NCBI GenBank assembly: GCA_913775715.1 | Contig: CAJYMC010000001.1 | Coordinates: 237,526-301,525, forward strand | Direction of reading: 5' to 3' | Origin: an uncultured Exiguobacterium sp. | GTDB lineage: Bacteria; Bacillota; Bacilli; Exiguobacteriales; Exiguobacteriaceae | DNA length: 64,000 nucleotides | Part shown: in pieces, positions 33,921-43,460 of the stretch | Layout: each line of letters opens with the position of its first letter | How positions within the stretch are numbered: position 1 is the stretch's first letter | Translations under genes and position numbers: made by a program | The notes under the pieces: model-generated | The model's database searches: none | Told to the model about the DNA's origin: nothing | Seen by the model: only the letters and a program-made list of their open reading frames with translations

Positions 33921-36900
33921 ATGCACTCGTTCCGTCAACACCTCAAGAACTTCATGCATACGTACCGTAAGGACATCCTTGTTCTATCTGGTATGTTTGT
34001 ATTCATCCTAATCTATAGCTTCCCGTTGTTTCGTTCCGGTATGGTGACGTTCAGCGATCTATCCTTTGGACTGTCCTCCCATCGCTATTTAGAAGAAATC
34101 TACGGTGCCTGGAACAACCGCTGGAGTACGACGACGCTTCTGAATGTCGCACGATTGCTCTACATCCTACCGTTTTATCTACTCAGTCTATTGTTTGGCT
34201 CATCCGGTCCTGTCTTGATCAAGTCATTCATCATCGGACTGTTAACGATCTCTGCTTTATCGATGTTTGCTTTTACGAAACGGCTCCATTCCGTTTATGT
34301 TTCGAAGCACTTTTCTTATCTCTCACTGATTGCTTTCGCGATCGCCGCGTTGTTTTATGCCTTGAACCCGTGGGTGATCACGCGAATTCAACATATCTAT
34401 TTACTATGTGGCTATTCCGTCTTTCCTTACGCTTTGATGTTGTTCTTCAATATCTTCGACCCGAAGTTTCGTGAACAACTTGATCCCGGTTTTCATTTGT
34501 CTGATCGGTTGAGCCGACGGACATGGATTGATATCACCGGACTATCGATCGTCTTCGCCTTCATGGCGGCCGGGATCCATTATTTCTTCTTCTCGCTGAT
34601 CTACATGGGCATCATGGTCGGACTCATTTTCCTAAAGACAAGTTGGACGCGTCGCAAAGAACGGATTTGGTCACCGTTACTGTGGTTTTACGTCCGAGCG
34701 ACCTGTGCGTTTGGTCTCGTTTTTCTACTATTCAATGGATATTGGTTCTTGATGTACGTCGGCTCGATTCTGACTGGCTCACAAGCTTCACAACACAATA
34801 TCAATGTGTCTGATACATTGATGTTGTTCAGTCGCCACTCGAGCTGGACGAACGTTTTATTTTTAACGAGCTACTGGTGGCCGATGTTTGATTTGACGAC
34901 GTTACCGCTGACGTTTTGGATTGGTGGTGTGATCACGCTTTTACTCATTTTACTAGGAGCCATCGTCGCGTATCGGCAACCGATCCATCTGTTCTTTAGT
35001 CTGCTTGCGATTCCGCTGATCGTCTTTGCGACCGGTACCCATGAACAAGTTGCCGATGCATTTGTTCTGTTCGTGACGAAGACACCGTTGATTGGTGCGA
35101 TGTTCCGCGATCCGAATAAGCTAGTTGGTCTCTTAATGGTCAGTTACAGTTTGTTGCTCGCCGTTGGATTAAATGCTGTCTTCACCCGTGCATCTCGGAC
35201 GATTCCACTGAAGTTGTACCGGGTCGTCTCAATCGTCGGAACACTAATCGTCATCGCCTGCTTTTTCCTCCCTTACCGGACTGTCTATATGGAAGGTTTT
35301 TATCATCCGGTCAAGATGCCTAAGGAATACACGGCTATCCAAGAAGAAGTCAATGGGAAGTGGTTGCAATTCCCGATTGCGGACGAGATGACGCAACCAA
35401 GTACCGGCATCGCGACTCCACGCTGGAATCAAAATCCACGAAAAGGTGGCGAAATCAAGGCTACGGGTGACGTACAAGTCTATACGTCGGCACACGACAC
35501 CGTCTTTCATCATGAAGGAGCATCACCGACGATTGGTTACATGATGACGTTCATGCAATATCTACTCGACACCGGTCGCTCGGAACAAGCCGGACAGATC
35601 GCAAAAGCGTTCGGATTGAAGCAATTCGCCTACCGCGATGAATACACGGGGATGAAGGATCGACAAGACTTCAATCTAAAGGTTCTGCAGGAACAACGTG
35701 ATCTAGTGCAGACGAAACAAGTCGGCTTGTTCACCTTATTCGACTTGATCGCACCGCTTGATACACGAACCGTTCCACAACTGATTTTGACCCCCTATGG
35801 GCTCGAACGGTCGATTAGTTACCCGACACTGGATGGATACAATCTCGGGCGTCAATCGATTTTGTATGCGACACAAGCACATCAGGACAGCCTATCCTGG
35901 ATGAAAAAGGGTGATCTCGTCGAGATGATCGAGGAAAACGACCTTGTCCTCAGTCAGGTATCGGACGAATACTACTGGAAACCGTTCGATGCGATTGATT
36001 CAGCCAATGCCTTCCTGAACTGGGGTAAGACGTTTCTCGCCAACAATGACTGGCGCTGGTATTTACGGACGCAAGGCATGACGAATCCGTCGTTTGATCT
36101 CGACTTTGGAGACGGAATTGGTCTCTCGTTTGCTTCTGCCCAAATTGACGCGCCGGTCTACAAATTAGACGGATTAAAGGCGAAGCAGGTCGCCTCCTTT
36201 AATTCCATGCTTGAGGATGAGACGTTCTTCAAAGCCGATAACCCAGACATCGTCGACTTATCTCCGAATCCGATGTCAAAAGATAATAACCTGCCTGTCC
36301 TTCATGCGGAAGTCGCGGAAGGTGATCCGAAATACATCTGGCAAGTCGCGAAATCCGGTAAGCTACCGGCACGACCGAATAACGCCTACCGCTTTGATAT
36401 CACAGCGAGCGGTCGCGGTGTCGACCGGCTCCATGTCAAGGTCCGGTTCTTTGATGAGAAGGATCGCGAGCTGAATCAAACGTATGTCGTCGCTCCGCAT
36501 GATTCCGGTGATGTCGATGCGATTCACTTACAAGGTGAATATGTCACACCACGAAACGCAAAAACGATGCGGATTGATCTACTCAGCTTCCAACGTCCTG
36601 AGCGGAAAACGTATTGGTGGGTCCATGATATTAAAATCTTTAGCTATGAGGATTATATGATTCCGAACACGTTTACGATGACGAAAGACTTGCCTGCCGG
36701 TCGTTACGCTGGTTTTGCCCGCGTGCTGCTGAACCAAAAAGGCGGGCAACTCGATTTGACCTTCAATAAACGAGGCGTCACGATTCCAACTCGACAACGA
36801 TCCGGTGCTAAGCTCGCTTGGGTTCCGCTCGGTTCGTTCACGACGCCGAGCGGTCCTGCAACGCTCAGTGTGACGAACACGGAAGGCTTCAATGCCATCC

Positions 36901-38366
36901 AAAATATCGTTCTGATTCCGGAAGAAAAGCTGACTACTTTACGAAAACGCGTCGATGATACACTCGCTTTTACGAAGACCTTGATGGTACTCGAGGCAGA
37001 GACCGGATTCGATTACACCGGTCACTTGCAGTCGGAGCGAAACTATCCCGGACTAAGCTTCGGGAAAGGAATCGCTGCGCAACGTGGACGTTTACAGCGT
37101 TCGATTGATATTCGGGAAGCGACCGACTATCAACTCCAGTTGATGTTGACTCCACCGCCAGGCAATGATGGTCGGATCACTGTCAAAATCCAAGACGGAA
37201 AGCAGGTCGTCTTCGAACGCACTTTGTCTCGTGCAGATATTCTAAATGGTCAAAAACACCAACAGCAGATCGGTAATCAGACGGTGACGTATGATCCGCT
37301 ACACTTAGCGTTTCCGTACCGGATGACCGAGTTGAGCGATGTTTACCAAACGTTATACGATGTGAAGTTATCCAATATCCCACTTGCGAAGGGACGCTAT
37401 CAGTTAGAACTATCCTATGCGAGTAAGGTGCCATCACTCGTCGATTGGAAGGATCTGCACAAGTTCGACCCGAACGAGATCGTCACCGATAAAGCCCTTG
37501 CTGCTCCAGAAGCAGCAGCAAATTGTGCGACGTGCGTCTCGATCACGGACGATATGTTCGATGCGAGTGAGACCGAAAACGGCTATACGATTGATTATGA
37601 GCCGACCTGCTCGTGTGACTGGTATATTTATGCCTCGCAAAAAATGAAGGTGAAACCGTATCACGAATATTTAATTCAGTTTGACGCAGTCAGCAAGAAT
37701 GTCCGTCAACGGCACCTCAAAGTGTATTACCTGGATAAAGATGATCGTGTCATTGGTACGGATTTCATCAATGAAGTCGAAGAAAAGAAAAAGAAGCAGT
37801 GGAACCATTATGAACAAATCGTCATTCCACCGAAGAAGACCGTCCGGATGCAGTTGCATATCTGGACGCGCGGAAATGAGAAAAAGGCTGGGCAATTGCG
37901 TCTGAAGAATTTAGAAGTGCTACCGTACGATCAACTGATTCTAGTCGATCAACTCGTTCTCTCCGAGCAAAGCGGGACGCTGTTCGCAACAGAACCTGCG
38001 CGTGCGCTTGACGTCGATGCCTCACAGATGGGACGGGATATAAACAGTGATGCGCCACTCGGTCGCTTTACGGTCAATGATTCTCCGACGCCGTTATTTA
38101 AGCTCCAGACAGATCAGGAAACGATGCGTGGTGATACGGCATTAAACGGCGTTAGTCAGTTGTATCATTCGAACGAAAAGACGGCACATGTGACCGTTGT
38201 GTTGCGTCCGATTTATTACGCCGGACTGACCATCCTCGTCTTAGCGCTCCCACTTAGTATCTTGTTGATTTATTTCATGACAAGCAATCGTGGTCTAGCT
38301 ATACGACAACGCCTATCGTCCGTGTTCAAGCAACGTCTTCCTCGTCTGAAACGAAACCAGAAATAG
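33921..38366 (+). CDS. Giant GT-C-like membrane protein of the glycan locus
   Basis: A 1481-residue membrane protein. Residues 1-450 contain about 11-12 helices with long loops, as in GT-C-fold or YfhO/AftD-like lipid-sugar glycosyltransferases; the segment MFRDPNKLVGLLMVSYSLLLAVGLN near residue 396 is a typical late helix-loop motif. Residues 460-1430 form a large external region with several beta-rich, carbohydrate-binding-like segments and an unusual CATC (1202-1205) and CSC (1230-1232) cluster. A last helix (about 1433-1455) and a basic tail return it to the cytoplasm. The family call is by topology, not by a proven catalytic motif. It opens the glycan locus. Confidence 0.7.
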   Translation: MHSFRQHLKNFMHTYRKDILVLSGMFVFILIYSFPLFRSGMVTFSDLSFGLSSHRYLEEIYGAWNNRWSTTTLLNVARLLYILPFYLLSLLFGSSGPVLIKSFIIGLLTISALSMFAFTKRLHSVYVSKHFSYLSLIAFAIAALFYALNPWVITRIQHIYLLCGYSVFPYALMLFFNIFDPKFREQLDPGFHLSDRLSRRTWIDITGLSIVFAFMAAGIHYFFFSLIYMGIMVGLIFLKTSWTRRKERIWSPLLWFYVRATCAFGLVFLLFNGYWFLMYVGSILTGSQASQHNINVSDTLMLFSRHSSWTNVLFLTSYWWPMFDLTTLPLTFWIGGVITLLLILLGAIVAYRQPIHLFFSLLAIPLIVFATGTHEQVADAFVLFVTKTPLIGAMFRDPNKLVGLLMVSYSLLLAVGLNAVFTRASRTIPLKLYRVVSIVGTLIVIACFFLPYRTVYMEGFYHPVKMPKEYTAIQEEVNGKWLQFPIADEMTQPSTGIATPRWNQNPRKGGEIKATGDVQVYTSAHDTVFHHEGASPTIGYMMTFMQYLLDTGRSEQAGQIAKAFGLKQFAYRDEYTGMKDRQDFNLKVLQEQRDLVQTKQVGLFTLFDLIAPLDTRTVPQLILTPYGLERSISYPTLDGYNLGRQSILYATQAHQDSLSWMKKGDLVEMIEENDLVLSQVSDEYYWKPFDAIDSANAFLNWGKTFLANNDWRWYLRTQGMTNPSFDLDFGDGIGLSFASAQIDAPVYKLDGLKAKQVASFNSMLEDETFFKADNPDIVDLSPNPMSKDNNLPVLHAEVAEGDPKYIWQVAKSGKLPARPNNAYRFDITASGRGVDRLHVKVRFFDEKDRELNQTYVVAPHDSGDVDAIHLQGEYVTPRNAKTMRIDLLSFQRPERKTYWWVHDIKIFSYEDYMIPNTFTMTKDLPAGRYAGFARVLLNQKGGQLDLTFNKRGVTIPTRQRSGAKLAWVPLGSFTTPSGPATLSVTNTEGFNAIQNIVLIPEEKLTTLRKRVDDTLAFTKTLMVLEAETGFDYTGHLQSERNYPGLSFGKGIAAQRGRLQRSIDIREATDYQLQLMLTPPPGNDGRITVKIQDGKQVVFERTLSRADILNGQKHQQQIGNQTVTYDPLHLAFPYRMTELSDVYQTLYDVKLSNIPLAKGRYQLELSYASKVPSLVDWKDLHKFDPNEIVTDKALAAPEAAANCATCVSITDDMFDASETENGYTIDYEPTCSCDWYIYASQKMKVKPYHEYLIQFDAVSKNVRQRHLKVYYLDKDDRVIGTDFINEVEEKKKKQWNHYEQIVIPPKKTVRMQLHIWTRGNEKKAGQLRLKNLEVLPYDQLILVDQLVLSEQSGTLFATEPARALDVDASQMGRDINSDAPLGRFTVNDSPTPLFKLQTDQETMRGDTALNGVSQLYHSNEKTAHVTVVLRPIYYAGLTILVLALPLSILLIYFMTSNRGLAIRQRLSSVFKQRLPRLKRNQK

Positions 38367-38381
38367 TCTATCTAAAAAGCT

Positions 38382-38421
38382 AAAAGGACAATGGAGACCC
38401 CTCGGTCCCCATTGTCCTTTT
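38382..38421. terminator. Bidirectional terminator
   Basis: AAAAGGACAATGGAGACC / GGTCCCCATTGTCCTTTT, an 18-base near-perfect stem with loop CCTC, between the convergent giant gene and the GT2 gene; it touches the GT2 stop codon. Confidence 0.9.
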
Positions 38422-39593
38422 CATTTGACCGGTACTTCGTCTTTCCGGTGGCGCTGATACAAGCTGACCATCGTCTTCAAGAACGCAACGGAATCCTTGA
38501 CGAGATTGACATGCGATCCTTCGCGCTCGATGCAGGTCACCGGTTGTTGGTAAACCCGTAGGCGTTCTTTTTTCGCTGCATACATCAGCTCTAAATCAAT
38601 TGCGAGACCACTCTCGACGTGTAGATAAGGCAACAGACGATGAACGACCCGTCGGTTGATGATCTTCAGACCGGTCTGTGAATCGGTCACCCCTTTCGGT
38701 AAGAAGAACCGTGTCAGATTTCGTTTTCCAAAGCTCATGAAACGCCGGACGGCTCCCCGGTCTTCGATCGTCAAATCCTTCGTCCCGACGACGATGTCAT
38801 AATATCCTTCCTGGGCGATCGTCAGCAACCGCGCGATGTCTTCAATTCGAAACGAGTTATCCGCATCGACGAAGACATAATAATCACTCGAGACGTTTTT
38901 CATTCCCTCGATGAACAGACCGGCCTTTCGTGTATTTCGTTCGACCTGGTGTACTTCTAGATATCCGACCGTGAATAACGTATCGGTCGCTTCCATGACG
39001 ATCGAGCGATACTCCTGTAAGAGTGCTTTCGATCGATCTGATGAAGCATCATCAAAGAAATTGATCGAAGCGTGGATGTAGTCTTCGCTGATGAAGGTCG
39101 CAAGCGACTCTAAAAAATCTTTTACATAATTAAAACGTTTCTCTTCGTTAAATATTGGCAATATAAAGGCTATAGTATCCTTTAAAATGGGATATTCAGG
39201 ATGGATGATATGCTGGATTTCAGCAAACAATTCATTCGGATAGGCTGGGCGATAAGAAAACAAGCGAAGCATACCGTCTCCTTGAACCGTGTGATACGGA
39301 AAATCTCCCTTTAAACGAATGGCTTCTTTAATCAACAGGATTTTGGAACGTGGACGTACAGCTCGAATCTGATTGGCGATCGCAAGCTCCTCTTCACGTG
39401 TCTTATAGTCGACGACATACAACAGAATCTCGTGTTCTTCTGCTTCTTGAATTTCAGTGCTAGCGATTTGTTTAAACGAGGCAGGACATCTGCCAGGTTG
39501 TGTGTAAAACAAAACCGGATAATAAGAAATCAAAGATTCGTATGGAATATGCCGCGAGTGATCGGTGAAAACAGCAATATGTCCTTGACTCAT
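38421..39593 (-). CDS. Receiver-like domain fused to a DPM1-like GT2
   Basis: A 390-residue soluble protein. Residues 140-380 are a GT-A family-2 glycosyltransferase of the polyprenyl-phosphomannose/glucose synthase type: FILPIFNEE at 143-151, FDDASSD at 180-186, the metal-binding DAD at 243-245, DSQTGLKI at 304-311, with no C-terminal helices. Residues 1-135 look like a divergent response-regulator receiver: Asp11 after strand 1, Asp62 in LLYVVDY at the phospho-acceptor place, and Arg115-Pro116 where Lys-Pro is usual. ATG 39593 is nine bases after GGAAAGG. It probably makes lipid-P-mannose from GDP-mannose supplied by manC. Confidence 0.75.
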   Translation of the reverse strand: MSQGHIAVFTDHSRHIPYESLISYYPVLFYTQPGRCPASFKQIASTEIQEAEEHEILLYVVDYKTREEELAIANQIRAVRPRSKILLIKEAIRLKGDFPYHTVQGDGMLRLFSYRPAYPNELFAEIQHIIHPEYPILKDTIAFILPIFNEEKRFNYVKDFLESLATFISEDYIHASINFFDDASSDRSKALLQEYRSIVMEATDTLFTVGYLEVHQVERNTRKAGLFIEGMKNVSSDYYVFVDADNSFRIEDIARLLTIAQEGYYDIVVGTKDLTIEDRGAVRRFMSFGKRNLTRFFLPKGVTDSQTGLKIINRRVVHRLLPYLHVESGLAIDLELMYAAKKERLRVYQQPVTCIEREGSHVNLVKDSVAFLKTMVSLYQRHRKDEVPVK

Positions 39594-39642
39594 AAGTTTC
39601 ATCCTTTCCGTAAAACAGCTCTGACTGATGGGAGGTGGCTCC

Positions 39643-40821
39643 ATGACAAGTTTCATTCAGCGACATGCCGTCCTGTTGATTTTTCCGATTCTCGATGTAG
39701 CGTTGAATCTCGTGAACTATGCCTATCATTTACTATTAGCCCGTGAGCTTTCTAGTGCTGTCTACGGATTACTGAATGCTTATCTAGCTTTCTTAGGTCT
39801 TCTACTCATCATCGGTGGCGCTTTACAATGGACCGTGACACGTGACTACAGTCAACAGAAGACAAATGATTATCAAAAGCTCCGTTTTCGTATACTGGTG
39901 GTCACAGGATGCTTTTTACTTATTTTACTTTATGCATTACCTTATTTCCTGCCTTTTGCCAAAATAAACCTACTAATTGTTTATTTCATCATCGTGTTTC
40001 ATATCCTTCTCTCTTTTCGCCGTGGTGTCTTACAAGCGACTGAACGCTTCTATGCCCTAAACCTCTCGTATTACATCGAATCCGTCGTCAAAGTCCTAGC
40101 CACATGGTTTTTGATTCAGCAAACGAACATCAGTTATGCACTGTTGTTCATCTTGGCCGGCATGATTGCGTCCTACCTATTAAGCCTGATACAAGTCACG
40201 TTCCCGGTTAGTAGCGGGCAAATCCAGGCGAATGGACTCGTCCATATGATCCATACACAGATCGTCATGACGCTCTTCTTTACACTTGATAGTCTCCTCG
40301 TCACCCGTTATTTTCCGCAGTTCGCAGGAGATTATTCCGTTGCCTTACGCTTCGGTCAACTCCTGTTATTCGTCGCGTTATCACTCGCCCAATTGTTGTT
40401 GCCGCGCTTAAGTCAAAAAAGTCAGGATGAAGCCTTTCTTCTTTGGGAGCGGCGCTTTTACCGTATCTTGTTAGGTGGACTCGTTCTTGCTGTTTTGGTG
40501 TACTGGACGATCGTTCCTTACCTGATTCCGCTTCTATTCGGGAGCGGCTACGACATGGCAACTCATTACATCAAATATATGGTTTTCGTTTATGTCGGCA
40601 TCACATTGATTCAATACGAGGCACTCGTCCAGTTTTCCCTACATCGAACTAGTTACTTGAAAGGCTACTGGCTGATTCTGATTCTGTTCGTCCTTGTTTT
40701 GACGACATTTCACTCGACCGTTGAGATTTGGTTGCTTGCACAAGCAGGTGTCTTTTTACTTGGCGCCCTGATCTTACGTTTCACCTTACCTCGACACCCC
40801 GATCCCGTGAAGGAGGCATAA
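39643..40821 (+). CDS. Polysaccharide flippase, Wzx/MOP-like
   Basis: A 392-residue protein with about 12 hydrophobic helices over its whole length. The start LLIFPILDVALNLVNYAYHLLLAREL, then YGLLNAYLAFLGLLLIIGGALQWTVTRD, is the helix 1-2 pattern of the MOP/Wzx oligosaccharide-lipid flippases. GGGAGGTGG precedes ATG 39643; the frame extends five residues upstream into that site. It shares only 49 bases with the divergent GT2 gene and is followed by GT4 and GT2 genes with almost no gap, so it is likely the exporter of the lipid-linked glycan they build. Confidence 0.8.
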   Translation: MTSFIQRHAVLLIFPILDVALNLVNYAYHLLLARELSSAVYGLLNAYLAFLGLLLIIGGALQWTVTRDYSQQKTNDYQKLRFRILVVTGCFLLILLYALPYFLPFAKINLLIVYFIIVFHILLSFRRGVLQATERFYALNLSYYIESVVKVLATWFLIQQTNISYALLFILAGMIASYLLSLIQVTFPVSSGQIQANGLVHMIHTQIVMTLFFTLDSLLVTRYFPQFAGDYSVALRFGQLLLFVALSLAQLLLPRLSQKSQDEAFLLWERRFYRILLGGLVLAVLVYWTIVPYLIPLLFGSGYDMATHYIKYMVFVYVGITLIQYEALVQFSLHRTSYLKGYWLILILFVLVLTTFHSTVEIWLLAQAGVFLLGALILRFTLPRHPDPVKEA

Positions 40822-40822
40822 C

Positions 40823-41962
40823 ATGAAACCCCATCTACTTTTTTTATCTTGGCGCGATATCAAACACCCGAAAGCAGGTGGCGCAGAAGTGTTCACCCAC
40901 GAGATGCTCCGACGTGTTAGTGACGACTATGAAATTACCCATTTTTCTCCCGCATTCGAAGGCGGACATGATGTCGAGTACTTGGACGGAATCACTTATA
41001 TTCGGAGAGGTACTGCACTTTCTGTCATTCCGCTCGCCTTTTCTTATTATCAGTCGCATGCTGCGACGATTGATTTAGTCGTCGACCAGATGAACACGCA
41101 TCACTTTTTCACACCCTTGTATGTTCCATTAGCGAAACGTGCCCTCTTCATTCATCAACTGACACGTGAAATCTGGCAAATCAATGTTCGTCCTCCATTT
41201 TCATACGTCGGCGAATGGACGGAGACGCCACGTCTGCAGCTTTACCGGACCGGTCGCGCGTTGACGGTCAGTCAATCCACAGCAGACGACCTGCTTGCTG
41301 TTGGTTTCTCCAAGGACGACGTAACGATTCTACCAGAAGGTCTCTCCTTTATCCCATGGAACGAGGAGGACTGGAAGCCAAAAGAAACACATCCAACTTT
41401 TTTATACGCTGGACGGATGTCTGCCTATAAAGGAATCAATGATGCACTCCAAGCTTTCGTCATCGTCAAACGGGAGTACCCTGACGCTCGTTTCTGGGTC
41501 ATTGGAAAGAAAGACGAGGCGTATATCACCGAGCACCTTCATCCAATCGTTCCGGAAGAGATGCGTGAGGCCATCACCTATTTCGGATTCGTCAGTGAGG
41601 AAGAAAAGCTCGAACGGATGAGTCGCGCGACGGCGCTCCTGTTTCCCTCCAAACGAGAAGGTTGGGGTCTGACGGTCAGTGAAGCGGCAGCTGTCGGTAC
41701 ACCGACGATCGTCTATGACGCCCCTGGACTGCGTGACGCCGTCCAGTACGGTATGACTGGTTACATGGCCAAAAGTCAGACGCCGGGCGCACTCGCTGCC
41801 GAGATGCGTGCCTGCTTACGTGACCCGGAAGAATACGAAATGATTCAAGCAGCCGGTCATCGTTTCGTTCAGACCTTACACTGGGATCACACAGGTCAGG
41901 CGTTTCGAAACTGGTTGCAACGCGAATTAATACCCGTCGCACTAAAGGAGGATTTTTCATGA
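40823..41962 (+). CDS. Glycosyltransferase family 4
   Basis: A 379-residue GT-B enzyme. The N-terminal domain begins LLFLSWRDIKHPKAGGAEVFTHEML, with the acceptor-side GGAE loop. The C-terminal domain has FLYAGRMSAYKGINDALQAF near 195 and the nucleotide-sugar site FPSKREGWGLTVSEAAAVGTPTI near 275 (ExxxGxGxxxxE-like). It probably adds a hexose, possibly mannose, to a lipid-linked acceptor at the inner face. It starts one base after the flippase stop and overlaps the next GT2 by four bases. Confidence 0.88.
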   Translation: MKPHLLFLSWRDIKHPKAGGAEVFTHEMLRRVSDDYEITHFSPAFEGGHDVEYLDGITYIRRGTALSVIPLAFSYYQSHAATIDLVVDQMNTHHFFTPLYVPLAKRALFIHQLTREIWQINVRPPFSYVGEWTETPRLQLYRTGRALTVSQSTADDLLAVGFSKDDVTILPEGLSFIPWNEEDWKPKETHPTFLYAGRMSAYKGINDALQAFVIVKREYPDARFWVIGKKDEAYITEHLHPIVPEEMREAITYFGFVSEEEKLERMSRATALLFPSKREGWGLTVSEAAAVGTPTIVYDAPGLRDAVQYGMTGYMAKSQTPGALAAEMRACLRDPEEYEMIQAAGHRFVQTLHWDHTGQAFRNWLQRELIPVALKEDFS

Positions 41963-42825
41963 TTGGAATCGCTATGTCCACATACGAAAATGAAGCAATT
42001 ATCACGGAAACGATCCGCTCCCTTCAGGCACAACAGGTTTCTTTCCTTTGTGTCATCGCGGATGATGGTTCGACCGATTCGACCGTCGCGACGATGCGTC
42101 AATTGACCGCAAATGATACGCGATTCGAAGTGCTCGCGCTACCGCACGGTGAACGAGGTATTGCCCGCAAGACTGCGATTGATCGCTTAAAGCAAGACGA
42201 TGTTGAATACCTCTACATCATTGATTCCGATATGGTACTTGAAGAACAGTTATTAAAAAGCTGCCTCTTATACCTTGAGGCACATTTAGAGGTCGGGGCA
42301 CTCGTCATTCCCGAACGCGCGTACAGTGATTTTGATAATTACTTCAGTCAAGTGAAGGTCTTTGAGCGTAACCTGTTCAACGTCCCAACGGATCAACTCG
42401 ACACGCATACGATGGAAGCCGCGCGCTTCTGGCGGCTCGAGGCGTACGTCGCCTCGGGCGAGATTGATCCGACGCAAATCAGTTTCGAAGAGACGCAGCC
42501 GACGATCCGTTATTTAGAACAAGGCGGAATCATTCGCCGTGCGACGTTCACTTACGTACACCACAACGAAAAGCAGGTCGAATTAAATGACCTGCTTCGA
42601 AAGAAACGCTATTACTTTGATGTCATGCCCGCGACGCTCGACGCGGAACAGGGTGGCTTCATGAAAGCCTTACGACGTTGGTATTTCTTCCGTCCCGTTC
42701 TCTATCATCAGGCTAATTTAAAAAAATATAGTCGTCATCCACTACTGACCGCTGGTGTCATCTACATGTACTTGCGTCTTAGCTTCATTGGTGTAGAATC
42801 CCTCTTCTTCAAACGGGTTTCGTAA
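41959..42825 (+). CDS. Glycosyltransferase family 2
   Basis: A 288-residue GT-A enzyme. GIAMSTYENEAIITETIRSL and ADDGSTDST give the nucleotide site, and IIDSDMVLEEQ is the DxD motif near residue 78. The rest is alpha-helical and ends with a hydrophobic amphipathic stretch. The ATG overlaps the GT4 stop (ATGA). Its 3' end overlaps the 3' end of the minus-strand receiver gene by 17 bases. The sugar is unknown; it completes the glycan-building trio with the flippase and GT4. Confidence 0.88.
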   Translation: MIGIAMSTYENEAIITETIRSLQAQQVSFLCVIADDGSTDSTVATMRQLTANDTRFEVLALPHGERGIARKTAIDRLKQDDVEYLYIIDSDMVLEEQLLKSCLLYLEAHLEVGALVIPERAYSDFDNYFSQVKVFERNLFNVPTDQLDTHTMEAARFWRLEAYVASGEIDPTQISFEETQPTIRYLEQGGIIRRATFTYVHHNEKQVELNDLLRKKRYYFDVMPATLDAEQGGFMKALRRWYFFRPVLYHQANLKKYSRHPLLTAGVIYMYLRLSFIGVESLFFKRVS

Positions 42826-43420
42826 GACTGCCAGTAAGTGACTGATAGAGGATGTACGTTCCGAACTGCGTCGGGAATTCGAATCGATGAATACCGTTTT
42901 GGTCTTCTAGAATCTGTTCATGATGATCAATCGTCAGGGCACGTTGACTGATGATTGATCCATCTTCGTAAAAGAGACAATACGGACGATTTGAATTGAT
43001 TAACACATCAGTAAAATGTTGTCCCAGATTCCGTTTACGTTGTTTCGTTTCCACGACCTCATCTCCGATGCGCGTCATGATACTAAGAACTCGATCGTCA
43101 ATTTTCAATGGTTTCGTCATCATCCGACTGACGTTTCCTGCGTTCACAGCTGCCAGCAACGTATGGACTTGCATATAATCCGTCAAGACGATTTGTTTCG
43201 TTAACGGCGCCTGTTGTTTAGCAGCACGCAACAGCTCGACACCATCCATTTCTGGAAGTCGAAGTTCTGTCAGCAAGACATCAACGTCGGAGTTGCTGAG
43301 TTGTTCCAACGCCTCTTCTCCTGATCCTGCTTCCTGTACGTCTTGTCCCGCTGCCAGTAGTTTACGACGTAAAATCCGTCGTGTCGGTTCATGTGAGTCA
43401 ACTAATAGATAAAGTGCCAT
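42809..43420 (-). CDS. Receiver-domain protein with Glu at the phospho-site
   Basis: A 203-residue protein. Residues 1-120 are a response-regulator receiver: LLVDSHEP (Asp8) for the acidic pocket, LLTELRLPEMDG where the phospho-acceptor Asp is replaced by Glu52, T80 at the switch position and Lys103 in TKP. Residues 125-203 have no recognised output domain and no helix-turn-helix. Glu at this site often mimics phosphorylation, so it may be locked active and act through protein contacts. GGAGGCG precedes ATG 43420. It sits inside the glycan locus, convergent with the GT2 and divergent from manC. Confidence 0.8.
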   Translation of the reverse strand: MALYLLVDSHEPTRRILRRKLLAAGQDVQEAGSGEEALEQLSNSDVDVLLTELRLPEMDGVELLRAAKQQAPLTKQIVLTDYMQVHTLLAAVNAGNVSRMMTKPLKIDDRVLSIMTRIGDEVVETKQRKRNLGQHFTDVLINSNRPYCLFYEDGSIISQRALTIDHHEQILEDQNGIHRFEFPTQFGTYILYQSLTGSLTKPV

Positions 43421-43460
43421 ATGCTATCGCCTCCGTTTTAAAAAGAAAGGATGGTCGTCA

